Below, piece after piece: positions 1-8,400 of a stretch of 19,366 bases of DNA. A program made the position numbers and the translations under genes. This DNA comes from Candidatus Peregrinibacteria bacterium (lineage in GTDB: Bacteria > Patescibacteriota > Gracilibacteria > UBA1369 > UM-FILTER-53-11): the NCBI GenBank assembly GCA_023245725.1, contig JAHFJU010000023.1, forward strand, positions 1-19,366, in the 5' to 3' direction. Every line of letters starts with the position of its first letter. Positions within the stretch are counted from its first letter, which is position 1. The notes beneath the pieces were generated by a model. It was not told where the DNA came from. It worked only from the letters and a program-made list of their open reading frames with translations, and searched no databases.

Positions 1-55
1 AATGTCGCCTTTGGAACCGAGAAAAGCGTAAGGAGTTTTTATAGGGTGAAGGACT

Positions 56-84
56 AATTGCTATATATTTGTATATCCGCAATT
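56..84. repeat. Inverted repeat downstream of the C39-like peptidase gene
   Basis: AATTGC (56-61) and GCAATT (79-84) are complementary arms around an AT-rich centre that can itself partly pair. It lies about 30 bases past the stop of the minus-strand peptidase gene and could end that transcript, but no clear T-tract follows on that strand. The rest of positions 1-112 holds no gene I can support. Confidence 0.3.
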
Positions 85-112
85 CGTTTTACGCGGCATT
101 TTTTGACGTTTA

Positions 113-868
113 TTATTCTCCAACAATAATTAATGTTTTTTCGCCATGTTCTGTATCTCCGTTGTTCCAGTCGTGCAGCGCGTTATAGATTGTTTCCAGT
201 TTGTAAACGTAATTGTGACCTAGGCGCGTTCCTGGGTCATTCGTAATTATTTCATCGTCTTTTGTGTACCCCTTTATGACGAGCATATGATACATCGGGC
301 CGGGTGGTGTAAAATTCGGATTTCCCAGCAAACGGCCAGCAGCAGGCATGATTATGAGTTGGTCATTATTTAGTGAAGTTTTAACTGTCTGCAAAAAATC
401 CTCTTTATTCTGAATTTTTTTCACAGTTACGTTTGAAAAGTTAAAGTAGTTTTTTAGAACGTTTTTTGCTTGGTCAGCGTTCGTGTTCATGTATTCACCG
501 ATGTTCGTATTTTCCCACTCGTTCAGCGCAGAAAGTGCCGCATCGACAACTTCGGGGGCAACACTTTTTTTATTGAAATATGCGTCGACCATTAATTCAG
601 ATGTCTCTTCGCAAGTCTCTTCGTGAACGTCATCCCATGCAGCAAAAGGCGCTTGAGGAGTGAACGGCACTGCAATATTTAGTTCGGTACGTACTGCGGT
701 TGGAATTTTTATTGTCGGTGTAATTGTTGGTCCCGATGATTCGGCTGGTAGCATAGCTTGCTTGCGCTCATACATATATTCGCGAATCTGGTTCCGCTCA
801 AGTACAAGCGAAATCGCCACTGTAAAACATATTGCTGAAAACGTATAAAGAATGTGCTTCTGTTTCAT
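113..868 (-). CDS. Membrane-anchored C39-like cysteine peptidase
   Basis: 251 aa. Residues 5-24 form one hydrophobic segment, followed by a charged stretch and a Pro/Thr-rich linker (about 40-62), so the catalytic domain should sit outside the membrane. The domain opens with VPFTPQAPFAAW, giving the oxyanion Gln72, then ETCEETS with the likely nucleophile Cys86. His194 in PMYHMLVIKGY and Asp211 in TNDPGT complete a papain-like triad. This is the layout of the Peptidase_C39_2 family, common as secreted proteins in Patescibacteria. The substrate is unknown, and no adjacent double-glycine leader peptide or ABC exporter is visible, so a bacteriocin-processing role is not supported. The start codon overlaps the stop of the upstream release-factor-like gene in an ATGA arrangement, so translation is probably coupled to that gene. 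Confidence 0.85.
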   Translation of the reverse strand: MKQKHILYTFSAICFTVAISLVLERNQIREYMYERKQAMLPAESSGPTITPTIKIPTAVRTELNIAVPFTPQAPFAAWDDVHEETCEETSELMVDAYFNKKSVAPEVVDAALSALNEWENTNIGEYMNTNADQAKNVLKNYFNFSNVTVKKIQNKEDFLQTVKTSLNNDQLIIMPAAGRLLGNPNFTPPGPMYHMLVIKGYTKDDEIITNDPGTRLGHNYVYKLETIYNALHDWNNGDTEHGEKTLIIVGE

Positions 869-1287
869 TGGTTTCGAATTATAGCGTTGGCTTTTACCTT
901 TTGTCTATTCTCTTTTACCTCTCCTCTTAATTTCTTCGCTTCAAGTATTTTTTGCTTTGAGCGTTTTGAACGTTTTCGTTTTTGTTTAATAAGTTTGAAG
1001 ATCTTTTGATTTCGCTGGGATTCTTTTCCTTTTATTGAATCTTCGATTTTTAATATTAGGAGTTTATACGCCGACAATCGATTTTTGCTTTGTTCTCGAT
1101 ATTTTTGGCAACGAACTTCTGTTCCTGTTGGAGTGTGTTTTAGTAAAACAGCCGACGATGTTTTGTTGATTTTTTGCCCTCCTGCGCCACTTCCACGAAT
1201 AAACTGCTCAGTAATATCGTGCGCGAAAATTGCTAGCGACTGGGCTTTTTCTGCAAATGCTGGCGGCAGCTCGATTGGGAAGTTCAT
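865..1287 (-). CDS. Release-factor-like GGQ protein, probable ribosome rescue factor
   Basis: 140 aa, containing only the peptidyl-tRNA hydrolysis domain of class I release factors. GSGAGGQKINKTSSAV (about 32-47) carries the catalytic GGQ at 36-38, followed by a LKHTPTGTEV strand and a QSKNRLSA helix. There is no codon-recognition domain. The tail (about 85-140) is very rich in Lys/Arg, as in stop-codon-independent rescue proteins such as ArfB/ICT1 and the C12orf65 (MTRFR) group. The spacing after GGQ resembles the C12orf65 group most. The likely role is to release peptides from stalled ribosomes. ATG 1287 is chosen because a TATACT -10 hexamer ends six bases upstream. The stop overlaps the peptidase start by four bases. 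Family assignment is strong; the exact subfamily is inferred. Confidence 0.85.
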   Translation of the reverse strand: MNFPIELPPAFAEKAQSLAIFAHDITEQFIRGSGAGGQKINKTSSAVLLKHTPTGTEVRCQKYREQSKNRLSAYKLLILKIEDSIKGKESQRNQKIFKLIKQKRKRSKRSKQKILEAKKLRGEVKENRQKVKANAIIRNQ

Positions 1288-1293
1288 GCGGTT

Positions 1294-1299
1294 AGTATA
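1294..1299 (-). promoter_or_regulatory. -10 element of the release-factor-like gene
   Basis: The minus strand reads TATACT, then six bases, then ATG at 1287. The predicted transcript start falls on or next to the ATG, so the mRNA is likely leaderless. No good -35 is visible. Confidence 0.5.
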
Positions 1300-1314
1300 C
1301 GCTTTGCCAAGAGA

Positions 1315-1336
1315 CTAACTAAATAAGATCAGTTAG
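1315..1336. promoter_or_regulatory. Inverted repeat in the divergent promoter region
   Basis: CTAACT (1315-1320) and AGTTAG (1331-1336) with a ten-base spacer sit between two divergent genes. An operator is possible, but the arms are short. TATATT (1339-1344) or TATTAT (1354-1359) could be the -10 for the plus-strand gene. Confidence 0.3.
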
Positions 1337-1369
1337 GTTATATTATTTCTGCATATTATTATCTACATT

Positions 1370-3076
1370 ATGAATACTTGTCTCGACTGCCAGAAACAAT
1401 TTGCACCATCTACAATCGAAATTGAATTTTTAAAAAAGGTTACGCCAGTTATAAATGGTCAACGATTCGAAATTCCTCTTTCGCCATATTGCCCGAATTG
1501 TCGCAGACGTATTAGAACTATTCACCGAAATGAGCAGTTTTTGTATAAAAATGTATCTGCTAAAACCGGTCAACCTATCATCTCGATTTACGCCAACGAT
1601 AACGATTGGCGATCACAGTTTCCGATTTATACACACGAAGAGTGGTGGAGTGATGATTGGGACGCTATGAGTTATGGTCGTGATTATGATTTTAGTCGTC
1701 CGTTTTTCGATCAATATTATGAGTTGGCAATGGTTGTTCCGCGTGTTGCGCTTATTCAATTCGCAAATGAAAATTGCCCGTATTCAACAGGAACCGGATA
1801 CTGCAAAAATTGCCATTTAATAAGCTGTTCTGAAAATTCTCAAGATTGTTATTACGGCAAACTTATTCAGACTTGTTCAAACGTTGTTGATTCAAGTTAT
1901 GCCTACGACAGTGAGCTTTTATATGAATGTTTTAACGTGAGAAACTGCTACAACTGTGCTTATGTGTACTACAGTCAAAATTGCACTGATTGTTTTTTCT
2001 CTGAAAATCTTGTTGGTTGCAAAAGCTGTTTTCTTTCAACAAATCTGCGAAATAAAGAATTTTACTTCATGAATAAGCAAATGAAGAAAGAGGATTATGA
2101 AAAGGCTATTCAGCAGTATTTCGGTACTCGAAAAGGCGTTAATGAAGCGCTAGAAATCCTAAAAAAATTGAGACAAGAACGTGTTCATAAATATGTGAAT
2201 GTGGTAAATAGCGAAAACTCGTCGGGTGATTTTTTGATTAACTGTCAGAATTGCGAAGATTGTTTCGACGTAAACGATAGTCAAGATTGTATGCACTTAA
2301 ACGTTGGTGTTAATGTGAAGGATTGTTTGGATTGCTCGAATATGTATTTGAAATCAGAGCTTTGTTACTCGGTTTTGGGCACGATTGAGGCTTATAATTG
2401 CCACTTTTCATTGTTTATTTTTCATTCGCAAAACGTGATGTACTCTCAGTTTTGTAATAATTCTAGCAATCTGTTCGGTTGTTTCGGTCTTGTGAGAAAG
2501 CAGTATTGCATTTTTAACAAGCAGTATTCGAAAGAGGATTATGAGCGCCTTGTTCCGCAAATTATCGAGCAGATGCGTCGTGAGGTTTGTGGCGATGATG
2601 CTGCTACTGTAGAGCGTGCGCCAAATTGGGGGTGCATGTTCCCTGCCTGGATGTCTCCTTTTGGTTATAACGAGTCGGTTGCTTATGAGTTTGAGCCATT
2701 TACTCAAGAACATGCCGCAAAATTGGGGTATCAGTGGCATTCGTCAAATGCGAAAGAAATTCGTCAGGCAACAACTACGGTTCCCGATTCGTTGAGTGCT
2801 ACTCACGCAACTATTACAAAAGAGCTTTTGGTGTGTGTCCACTGCGGTAAAAATTATAAAATTATTGAGCAGGAGTTGGCTGCCTTAAAACGTATGGATT
2901 TGCCTATACCTCTTATGTGTAATGACTGTCGCCACTTTGAACGATTGCGACTACGAAATGCCGCGCAATTATTTGATCGTGTCTGTGGCAAATGCGGCTG
3001 TTCGGTGAAAAGCACTTATGCTTCAGATTCGCCCGATCTAATTTACTGTGAAAAGTGTTATTTAGAGGAGTTTTAG
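1370..3076 (+). CDS. Cys-rich zinc-ribbon protein of unknown function (Cys ladder)
   Basis: 568 aa with about 39 cysteines. The N-terminus is a zinc ribbon (C4, C7, C41, C44). A conserved-looking WWSDDWDAMSYGRDYDFSRPFF block follows (about 92-113). From about 136 to 380 there is a ladder of short repeats of the form N/D-C-x-x-C, plus hydrophobic spacers and FxNKQ motifs (232-237 and 382-385), each followed by a K-E-D-Y helix. This looks like a beta-solenoid with cysteines stacked on one face. The C-terminus has two more ribbons (C489, C492, C517, C520 and C539, C542, C560, C563). I recognise it as a recurrent uncharacterised protein of Patescibacteria genomes, from memory. There is no signal peptide, so it is cytoplasmic and the cysteines probably bind metal or stay reduced. 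Metal storage, nucleic-acid binding and redox roles are all open. No enzyme motif is visible. Confidence 0.8.
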   Translation: MNTCLDCQKQFAPSTIEIEFLKKVTPVINGQRFEIPLSPYCPNCRRRIRTIHRNEQFLYKNVSAKTGQPIISIYANDNDWRSQFPIYTHEEWWSDDWDAMSYGRDYDFSRPFFDQYYELAMVVPRVALIQFANENCPYSTGTGYCKNCHLISCSENSQDCYYGKLIQTCSNVVDSSYAYDSELLYECFNVRNCYNCAYVYYSQNCTDCFFSENLVGCKSCFLSTNLRNKEFYFMNKQMKKEDYEKAIQQYFGTRKGVNEALEILKKLRQERVHKYVNVVNSENSSGDFLINCQNCEDCFDVNDSQDCMHLNVGVNVKDCLDCSNMYLKSELCYSVLGTIEAYNCHFSLFIFHSQNVMYSQFCNNSSNLFGCFGLVRKQYCIFNKQYSKEDYERLVPQIIEQMRREVCGDDAATVERAPNWGCMFPAWMSPFGYNESVAYEFEPFTQEHAAKLGYQWHSSNAKEIRQATTTVPDSLSATHATITKELLVCVHCGKNYKIIEQELAALKRMDLPIPLMCNDCRHFERLRLRNAAQLFDRVCGKCGCSVKSTYASDSPDLIYCEKCYLEEF

Positions 3077-3155
3077 GGGTGCGGTTTTTATTTTGTTATA
3101 AGATAGGATTTCATTTTTTGTTTAATCTGCGTTCATTATTGTGTGATACATATTG

Positions 3156-3177
3156 GCATACTGATTTTGGAGTATGC
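3156..3177. repeat. Hairpin between the Cys-ladder gene and recA
   Basis: GCATACT (3156-3162) and AGTATGC (3171-3177) form a perfect 7-bp stem with an 8-base loop. TTG and CAA flank it and could extend the stem with one bulge. No T-run follows, so it is not a classical terminator. It lies upstream of the recA promoter. Confidence 0.4.
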
Positions 3178-3233
3178 GCAACTCTAACAATCAAAATAAT
3201 TACATTTCTTTGCCGTCTGTAAATGGCAAGGAA

Positions 3234-3262
3234 TTGACTATGAGTGAACGCTCATATATTGT
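3234..3262 (+). promoter_or_regulatory. recA promoter with a nested palindrome
   Basis: TTGACT (3234-3239) is a good -35. TATTGT (3257-3262, 17-base spacer) or TATATT (3255-3260, 15-base spacer) is the -10. Between them lies TATGAG (3239-3244), six bases, CTCATA (3251-3256), a 6-bp inverted repeat where a repressor would block polymerase. It does not match the E. coli or B. subtilis LexA consensus. Confidence 0.5.
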
Positions 3263-3294
3263 CGAATTACATTTTAATTAATAACTTTATAACT

Positions 3295-4368
3295 ATGGCT
3301 GGCACACAAAATGAAAAAAAGAAGGCGCTTGATCTCGCACTTGCACAAATCGACAAGAATTTCGGAAAGGGAACTATTATGAAAATGGGTGGTACAAGAA
3401 AACTTCCTATTGAAACAATCGGTACCGGCTCGCTCGCACTCGATCTTGCTCTTGGTGGCGGTGTTCCGCGAGGCCGTATTAGCGAAATTTATGGGCCTGA
3501 ATCGTCTGGTAAGACAACTCTTACTCTTCACATTGTTGCTGAGGCGCAAAAGTTAGGAGGGCAGTGTGCCTTTATCGATGCAGAGCATGCGCTTGATCCT
3601 GAATACGCTCGACGAATTGGTGTCGATGTCGATAATTTGCTTGTAAGCCAACCGGATAGTGGTGAGCAGGCTCTCGAAATCACCGAAACATTGGTTCGTT
3701 CAAACGCTGTCGATGTAATTGTGGTTGATTCGGTTGCGGCACTTACTCCAAAAGCTGAAATTGAAGGCGATATGGGCGACTCTCATATGGGATTACAGGC
3801 ACGTTTAATGAGCCAAGCGCTTAGAAAATTAACCGCTGCTATTAGTAAATCAAAAACCTCTGTTATTTTCATCAATCAGCTACGTATGAAGATTGGTGTT
3901 ATGTTTGGTAACCCAGAAACAACAACTGGTGGGCAGGCTTTGAAATTCTACTCTTCGGTTCGTATGGATATTCGTTCAGTCGGAAAAATTGAAGAAGGAA
4001 CAGGACCAGATAAAACTATCGTTGGTATTCACACTCGCGTAAAAGTTGTTAAAAATAAGATTGCGCCACCATTTAGAACTGCTGAATTTGATATTATGTA
4101 CAACAAAGGAATTTCATATGTTGGCGAATTGCTCGATCTTGGTGTGAAGTATGATCGTGTTCACAAGAGCGGCGCTTTCTACTCATATGGCGATGTTAAG
4201 CTCGGGCAAGGTCGTGAAGGTGCAAAAGGCTTCTTGCTTGGGAACGAGAAAATAGCAAAACAGATCGATCATGAAGTTAGAACTGCGGCGCTAGCTGGGG
4301 TTACTGTTGATACTGCGGTTGTGTCTGAAGAAGAAATGGAAGAGGAGTTTGAAGAGGTAGAAGGTTAA
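3295..4368 (+). CDS. recA: Recombinase RecA
   Basis: 357 aa from ATG 3295. The ATP-dependent strand-exchange protein of homologous recombination, also the co-protease for SOS induction. Walker A is GPESSGKTT, Walker B is VIVVDSVAAL, and the loop region FINQLRMKIGVMFGNPETTTGGQALKFY style block (read in pieces) is intact. The C-terminus ends in an acidic tail rich in Glu, as in most RecA proteins. A GTG in the same frame at 3244 would add 17 residues unlike any RecA N-terminus and lies inside the promoter, so ATG 3295 is preferred; MAGTQNEKKKALDLALAQID is a normal RecA beginning. No clear Shine-Dalgarno sequence precedes it. recX follows after a structured gap. Confidence 0.98.
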   Translation: MAGTQNEKKKALDLALAQIDKNFGKGTIMKMGGTRKLPIETIGTGSLALDLALGGGVPRGRISEIYGPESSGKTTLTLHIVAEAQKLGGQCAFIDAEHALDPEYARRIGVDVDNLLVSQPDSGEQALEITETLVRSNAVDVIVVDSVAALTPKAEIEGDMGDSHMGLQARLMSQALRKLTAAISKSKTSVIFINQLRMKIGVMFGNPETTTGGQALKFYSSVRMDIRSVGKIEEGTGPDKTIVGIHTRVKVVKNKIAPPFRTAEFDIMYNKGISYVGELLDLGVKYDRVHKSGAFYSYGDVKLGQGREGAKGFLLGNEKIAKQIDHEVRTAALAGVTVDTAVVSEEEMEEEFEEVEG

Positions 4369-4390
4369 TGTCTTTTATATTTGCGTATTA

Positions 4391-4470
4391 CTTCGTTGCA
4401 GACAAAATTTTTTCGTCGCTGTACCATGAAAGTACAGCTCCTCGTAAGATTTTGTCTGCGCCTCGTACTG
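4391..4470. repeat. Nested hairpin between recA and recX
   Basis: The outer stem GCAGACAAAAT (4398-4408) pairs perfectly with ATTTTGTCTGC (4449-4459). The inner stem GCTGTAC (4418-4424) pairs perfectly with GTACAGC (4432-4438) around a CATGAAA loop. Flanking TAC/GTA bases could extend the outer stem imperfectly. There is no T-run after it. It could attenuate read-through from recA into recX, as the recA-recX terminator does in E. coli, or be a REP/MITE-like element. Confidence 0.7.
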
Positions 4471-4494
4471 CATCAAATAGTAATAAACATTGAA

Positions 4495-4500
4495 TATAAT
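4495..4500 (+). promoter_or_regulatory. -10 element of recX
   Basis: A perfect TATAAT lies eleven bases before ATG 4512, with no convincing -35. recX could be transcribed from here independently of recA, with a 5' leader of only a few bases. Confidence 0.4.
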
Positions 4501-4511
4501 TGTGTGCCGAT

Positions 4512-5186
4512 ATGAACGAACCATCTACCAAAAGCACCTTATTCTCTGGCCCTGAAAATGACACGATGTACAGGCTGTTACTTGATTACTGCCTGCGAAT
4601 AATGGGTCGTAAGGCTTATTCTGTTCGTGAGCTTCGTAATAAGATGAAGCTAAAAATTAAGCGACTTGAAAAATATTCCGAAAGTGGATATTTGAAAAAA
4701 ATCTTTCCTAAAAAACATGTCGTAGATGAACACCCAATAGATGATTTAGTTTCCTCGTCAAACGTACGTGCTCAATTTAAAGGAGACGACCAATCCAATT
4801 GCGGAATTATGTTAGCTGAACCTATCGCGCAAGAACCATCGGTCGCAATCGATGCCGTTATTGCTAAGCTAACGGAATGGGGTTATTTATCTGACAAAAA
4901 AATTATTGACTCGGCGATTGAGGCGGCTACATCTCATGCTCCCAAAGGTCCAAATGCGTTTATTGCTTCAATGTTAAAGAAGGGAATTGATAAAGATGAC
5001 GCACGAACTGCGTGGAGTAATAAAGGTGTCGACGAGCGCGCACTCGCCATTGAGGTTGTGAAAAAATATTCTCCTAAATATAGAAAGCTCGATACCCAAG
5101 CCAAAAAACGCCGTCTTGCGGGCGTGCTCGCCCGCAAAGGATTCCTTGGCGAAACTATCTGGTCGGTACTTGGCGAGGTTGTTTAG
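4512..5186 (+). CDS. recX: Regulatory protein RecX
   Basis: 224 aa from ATG 4512. RecX modulates RecA filaments, and the position behind recA is the classic arrangement. The first helical module is LLDYCLRIMGRKAYSVRELRNKM (read in two parts, about 20-45). The second is the conserved VIAKLTEWGYLSDKKIIDSAIE region, followed by HAPKGPNAFIASMLKKGID. The third has LARKGFLGETIWSVL at the end. Between modules one and two there is a linker of roughly 55-60 residues (KKIFPKKH... to ...AQEPSVAID) that is longer and more polar than usual for RecX. A TTG at 4500 in the same frame would add four residues but falls on the -10 hexamer, so it is rejected. The stop lies inside the first copy of a 15-base direct repeat. 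Confidence 0.85.
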   Translation: MNEPSTKSTLFSGPENDTMYRLLLDYCLRIMGRKAYSVRELRNKMKLKIKRLEKYSESGYLKKIFPKKHVVDEHPIDDLVSSSNVRAQFKGDDQSNCGIMLAEPIAQEPSVAIDAVIAKLTEWGYLSDKKIIDSAIEAATSHAPKGPNAFIASMLKKGIDKDDARTAWSNKGVDERALAIEVVKKYSPKYRKLDTQAKKRRLAGVLARKGFLGETIWSVLGEVV

Positions 5187-5363
5187 CGTTTTATGTGTTC
5201 TCGTCTGCCATTGCGTAATTCGTACAATATTCCGTGGTTCTTTCCCGGGAACACTTTTTTACAATGATTCTTACCGGTTGTATATAGTGCGATGTACGAA
5301 TTTAGGCTATTGAGTTGTCGCAGCCGTGAATATTGCTAAATGTATTTGGAGGTTGTTTAGCGT
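5175..5363. repeat. 174-bp segment bounded by 15-base direct repeats
   Basis: GAGGTTGTTTAGCGT occurs at 5175-5189 and again at 5349-5363. The first copy encodes the last residues and stop of RecX. The segment between also carries AATTCGTACA (5217-5226) and its complement TGTACGAATT (5293-5302). This fits a small insertion or an old local duplication. I see no coding capacity in it. Confidence 0.6.
5234..5260 (+). terminator. Probable intrinsic terminator after recX
   Basis: GTGGTTC pairs with GAACAC across a C/G-rich loop, with one bulged G, and six T residues follow (5255-5260). The core TTCCCGGGAA is also a perfect palindrome. It is well placed to end the recA-recX transcript. Confidence 0.5.
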
Positions 5364-5381
5364 GCATTATTGCCCGTTTTC

Positions 5382-5390
5382 TGCTATAAT
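5382..5390 (+). promoter_or_regulatory. Extended -10 promoter of the surface-protein gene
   Basis: TGCTATAAT is a perfect extended -10 (TGn plus TATAAT). No -35 is needed for this class and none is evident. The transcript should start near 5397, about 20 bases before the inferred start at 5418. Confidence 0.6.
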
Positions 5391-5417
5391 CATCAGATTA
5401 ATTAAACAAAAAAACAT

Positions 5418-8400
5418 ATAAAATTTTTCACGAAAAAGCGGGTTGTTATTGCTTTGATTGCAGTCACTGTTCTAGGTGCGGCTTTGTTTGTTTTGAAGAA
5501 TGGTGGAGGCCTGAAGGGAGCGATTCCTGGCGCATATTTGCTCATTACTGGTGAAAATTATCCTATACAGCCTGATAGTTTTTTATTGGATGATCAGTTT
5601 AGGGACGTAATTAAATTTCAGGCAAAGGAGTACAATACTGCAGTTACAAATCACATTACGTTTAATAATATAAAAATATCAGTTCTTAAGTATAAAAATA
5701 ACAATATAGTTGATGGAAATGTAAGTGCATGTGCTAGTTTTCGGCTTGTTTTAAAGAATCAATTTGATGTTGTTTTGTCAGATGTTGTTGATATGTCATC
5801 TACAGGAATTACAACTATTACTTTTCGTGACAACAGTACTCCTTTTTATTTCGATAATGATTTTATCGATTTTGCTATTCAGTCTAGATTAAAGCAAAAT
5901 TGTACTAGCTCTAATGTCGATTCTTTTATTGCTAGATTGAATATCGGTGATATATCGTATACTGCGGATCGTTCGCTTCCTTTATCTGATATTGCAGAGC
6001 TATTGATTGGAAAATTGGATGTAATTCCTCCTTCAGTTATTCTTAATGTACAAAATCCTGGTCAGCCAACTGGTGGTAATATGCCAAAAGTAGGAGCATT
6101 AACTGACGTGCTGAGGGTAAATATTAGAGTTGATGGTAATACTGAACTTTCAGCGATTCATTTAAACCTGATTGTTCCAGAAGCTGATACACATCCAAGT
6201 CATTTGGCGACTTTGAGTAATAAACTAGGATTAGCTTTTTTTTTGAAAGATAAAAATAATACTGAAATTCGCGTAAGCGGTCCTGACCAGTACTTCGATA
6301 ATAATTCTGAGAAGGATTTTGCTCTTTCTGGAGCTCAATTAACTCCTGACAATTCGCCATATATATTAATTGTCAAGGCGGCTCCTAATTCTAGCGATGA
6401 TAATCCTTCATTTAGATTACGCATTGATGGTTTTATAGGAACTCGAATGGAATCAAATTTTCCTCAAGGTGGTATAATTACCAATAAATTTACTATAGTT
6501 CCATCACTGGATTCAGAACTGAGTTCAGATACGGACGCAAGCGTAGGCGCATTTGTATCTGCTTCTCAAATTAAACTACCTAGTATAGGAAATATAACAA
6601 AAATAGATACTAATAATCCCACGTCGATTAGTGTGCCACTTGGTTCTCAATCATTAACCGATGTTTTTAAGTTTAAAATTACAACTACAGAACCAAATAA
6701 ATTTATTAAACAAATTATTTTTAAACTAAAAGATCAACGTGATTCCGTAGATATAAATAAGTTGAATTTTGTTCTTTTCGATACAACTCCAGAGCCCGAT
6801 ATGCCAAATATTTTTGCAACTATAAACTCTACCTCAAATACTGTAACTTTCAATAACGACTCTCATGATGCAAATAGTCCTATATCTTGGCCTGCTGGAC
6901 ACGAATTTGCTTTAAAAATAAGTCCGAAGGCTGCTGCTGTCGGATCACTCAATAACAAAAAAATCACGATTGGTATTGAAAATAATTCGTCAGTTTCTGT
7001 ACATGACTCAGTTGTTAATTTTCTAGGAGCACCGACATGGGGCAGCAATTATACTTTTGTAGATAATAATAGAGCAGCTCCTCCTCCCCCCGCTGTTATT
7101 GAATGTACTGCAGAAAATAAGTGTATTCACTCAATTACTTTAGACACAATAGATGCCCAATCATTCCAATCAGGCGATAATACTTTAAAAGGAGTATTCG
7201 GTTTTACTATTACTCCTAGTCGCAATACTACTTTGAGCTCTTTAACTGTGTCTCTCGATTCAACTGGACAATTACATCCAGCTGCAGGCAGTAGAATTAA
7301 GGCTGAATTGGTTATGTTGAATACTCACATAGATGCCGCAACTCATTCTTCGGTAACTACTGAACAGGTTTTGGCTGGTCCATTTTTCCCAACATATGGG
7401 TCTATTGATTCATATACATTTAGACAATTGGGGCGGACGTTATTTGCTAACACTCCCAAGAAATTTATTATAAGAGCGAAAATTGTTGATCAAAATGGTG
7501 CAGTTGATGAACAGCAAACTTTCAAATTTGCTATTAAGAATGTTACAGATGTTGTTTTAACTATGAATAATGCTGTTTCTTTACCGTCGCCTATTCTCGG
7601 CAACCTAATGACGATAGCCGCAGCGGATGCACAAGTTGCCCCCGCCCAATGCGGCGAACACGAGCAGGCAAACCCAGCTGCTCCGGGTTGTATATGTACT
7701 GGTGGATTCACGTACGATTCTACTTCGCAACAATGTGTCGAGCAAAACGACGGAGGGAATGATGCCCTAAATGTGTGTGCAGACGGCCAGCAATTGAACG
7801 CGCAAAATCAATGTGTCGCTATTCCTGTCGTTGATGCGTGTCCTGCAACACCTGCTATTGAAGAAAGCATTCCGGCTGGTGGTTGTCCTATTCCGCCGCC
7901 TCCTTCGGCTGATCTTTGTATAAATATTCCTGATGTTCAAGCCACAATGCCTACTGGCAAAATGGGTGATGGGGCTGGTGGATGTGTAAATATTCCTGTG
8001 CGAACTCCTGAAAAAACATGTACAGAACAGGGAAAATTCGAATACGCTGGGCCAACGCGTGGAGGATTATCGAACGGAACATGTATTCCTTGTCCTGTTA
8101 AAGATTTTATTTCGAGTAACATGACTTGTATTATTTCTGCAACTGGCGACTCTAAAGATAAAACTTCTGGCTCGTCTGGAAGCGGCACAAATACAGCAAA
8201 CGGATCTAGCTCAGCGTCGGGTTCAACATCTGGTTCTGCATCGAATTCAGGCACAAACTCACAGCTTCATGGCTCGGCTCTTGATGCCGGTCTTAACGGG
8301 AGCACTCGTCTTGTGCGCATGCCTGAGCGCGGAAACACTGGTCCAGATGCATCGATGTACATTGCGTTTGCAAGTTTGTCTCCAGCTGCTGCATATTTGA

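Noticed and set aside
1..112. Short frames at the left edge, including a minus-strand reading resembling the start of prephenate dehydratase
   Set aside because: It is only about 19 residues, has no start codon after an in-frame stop, and the resemblance is too short to trust.
3156..3177. Terminator of the Cys-ladder gene
   Set aside because: Good stem but no T-run and 80 bases past the stop; kept only as a hairpin.
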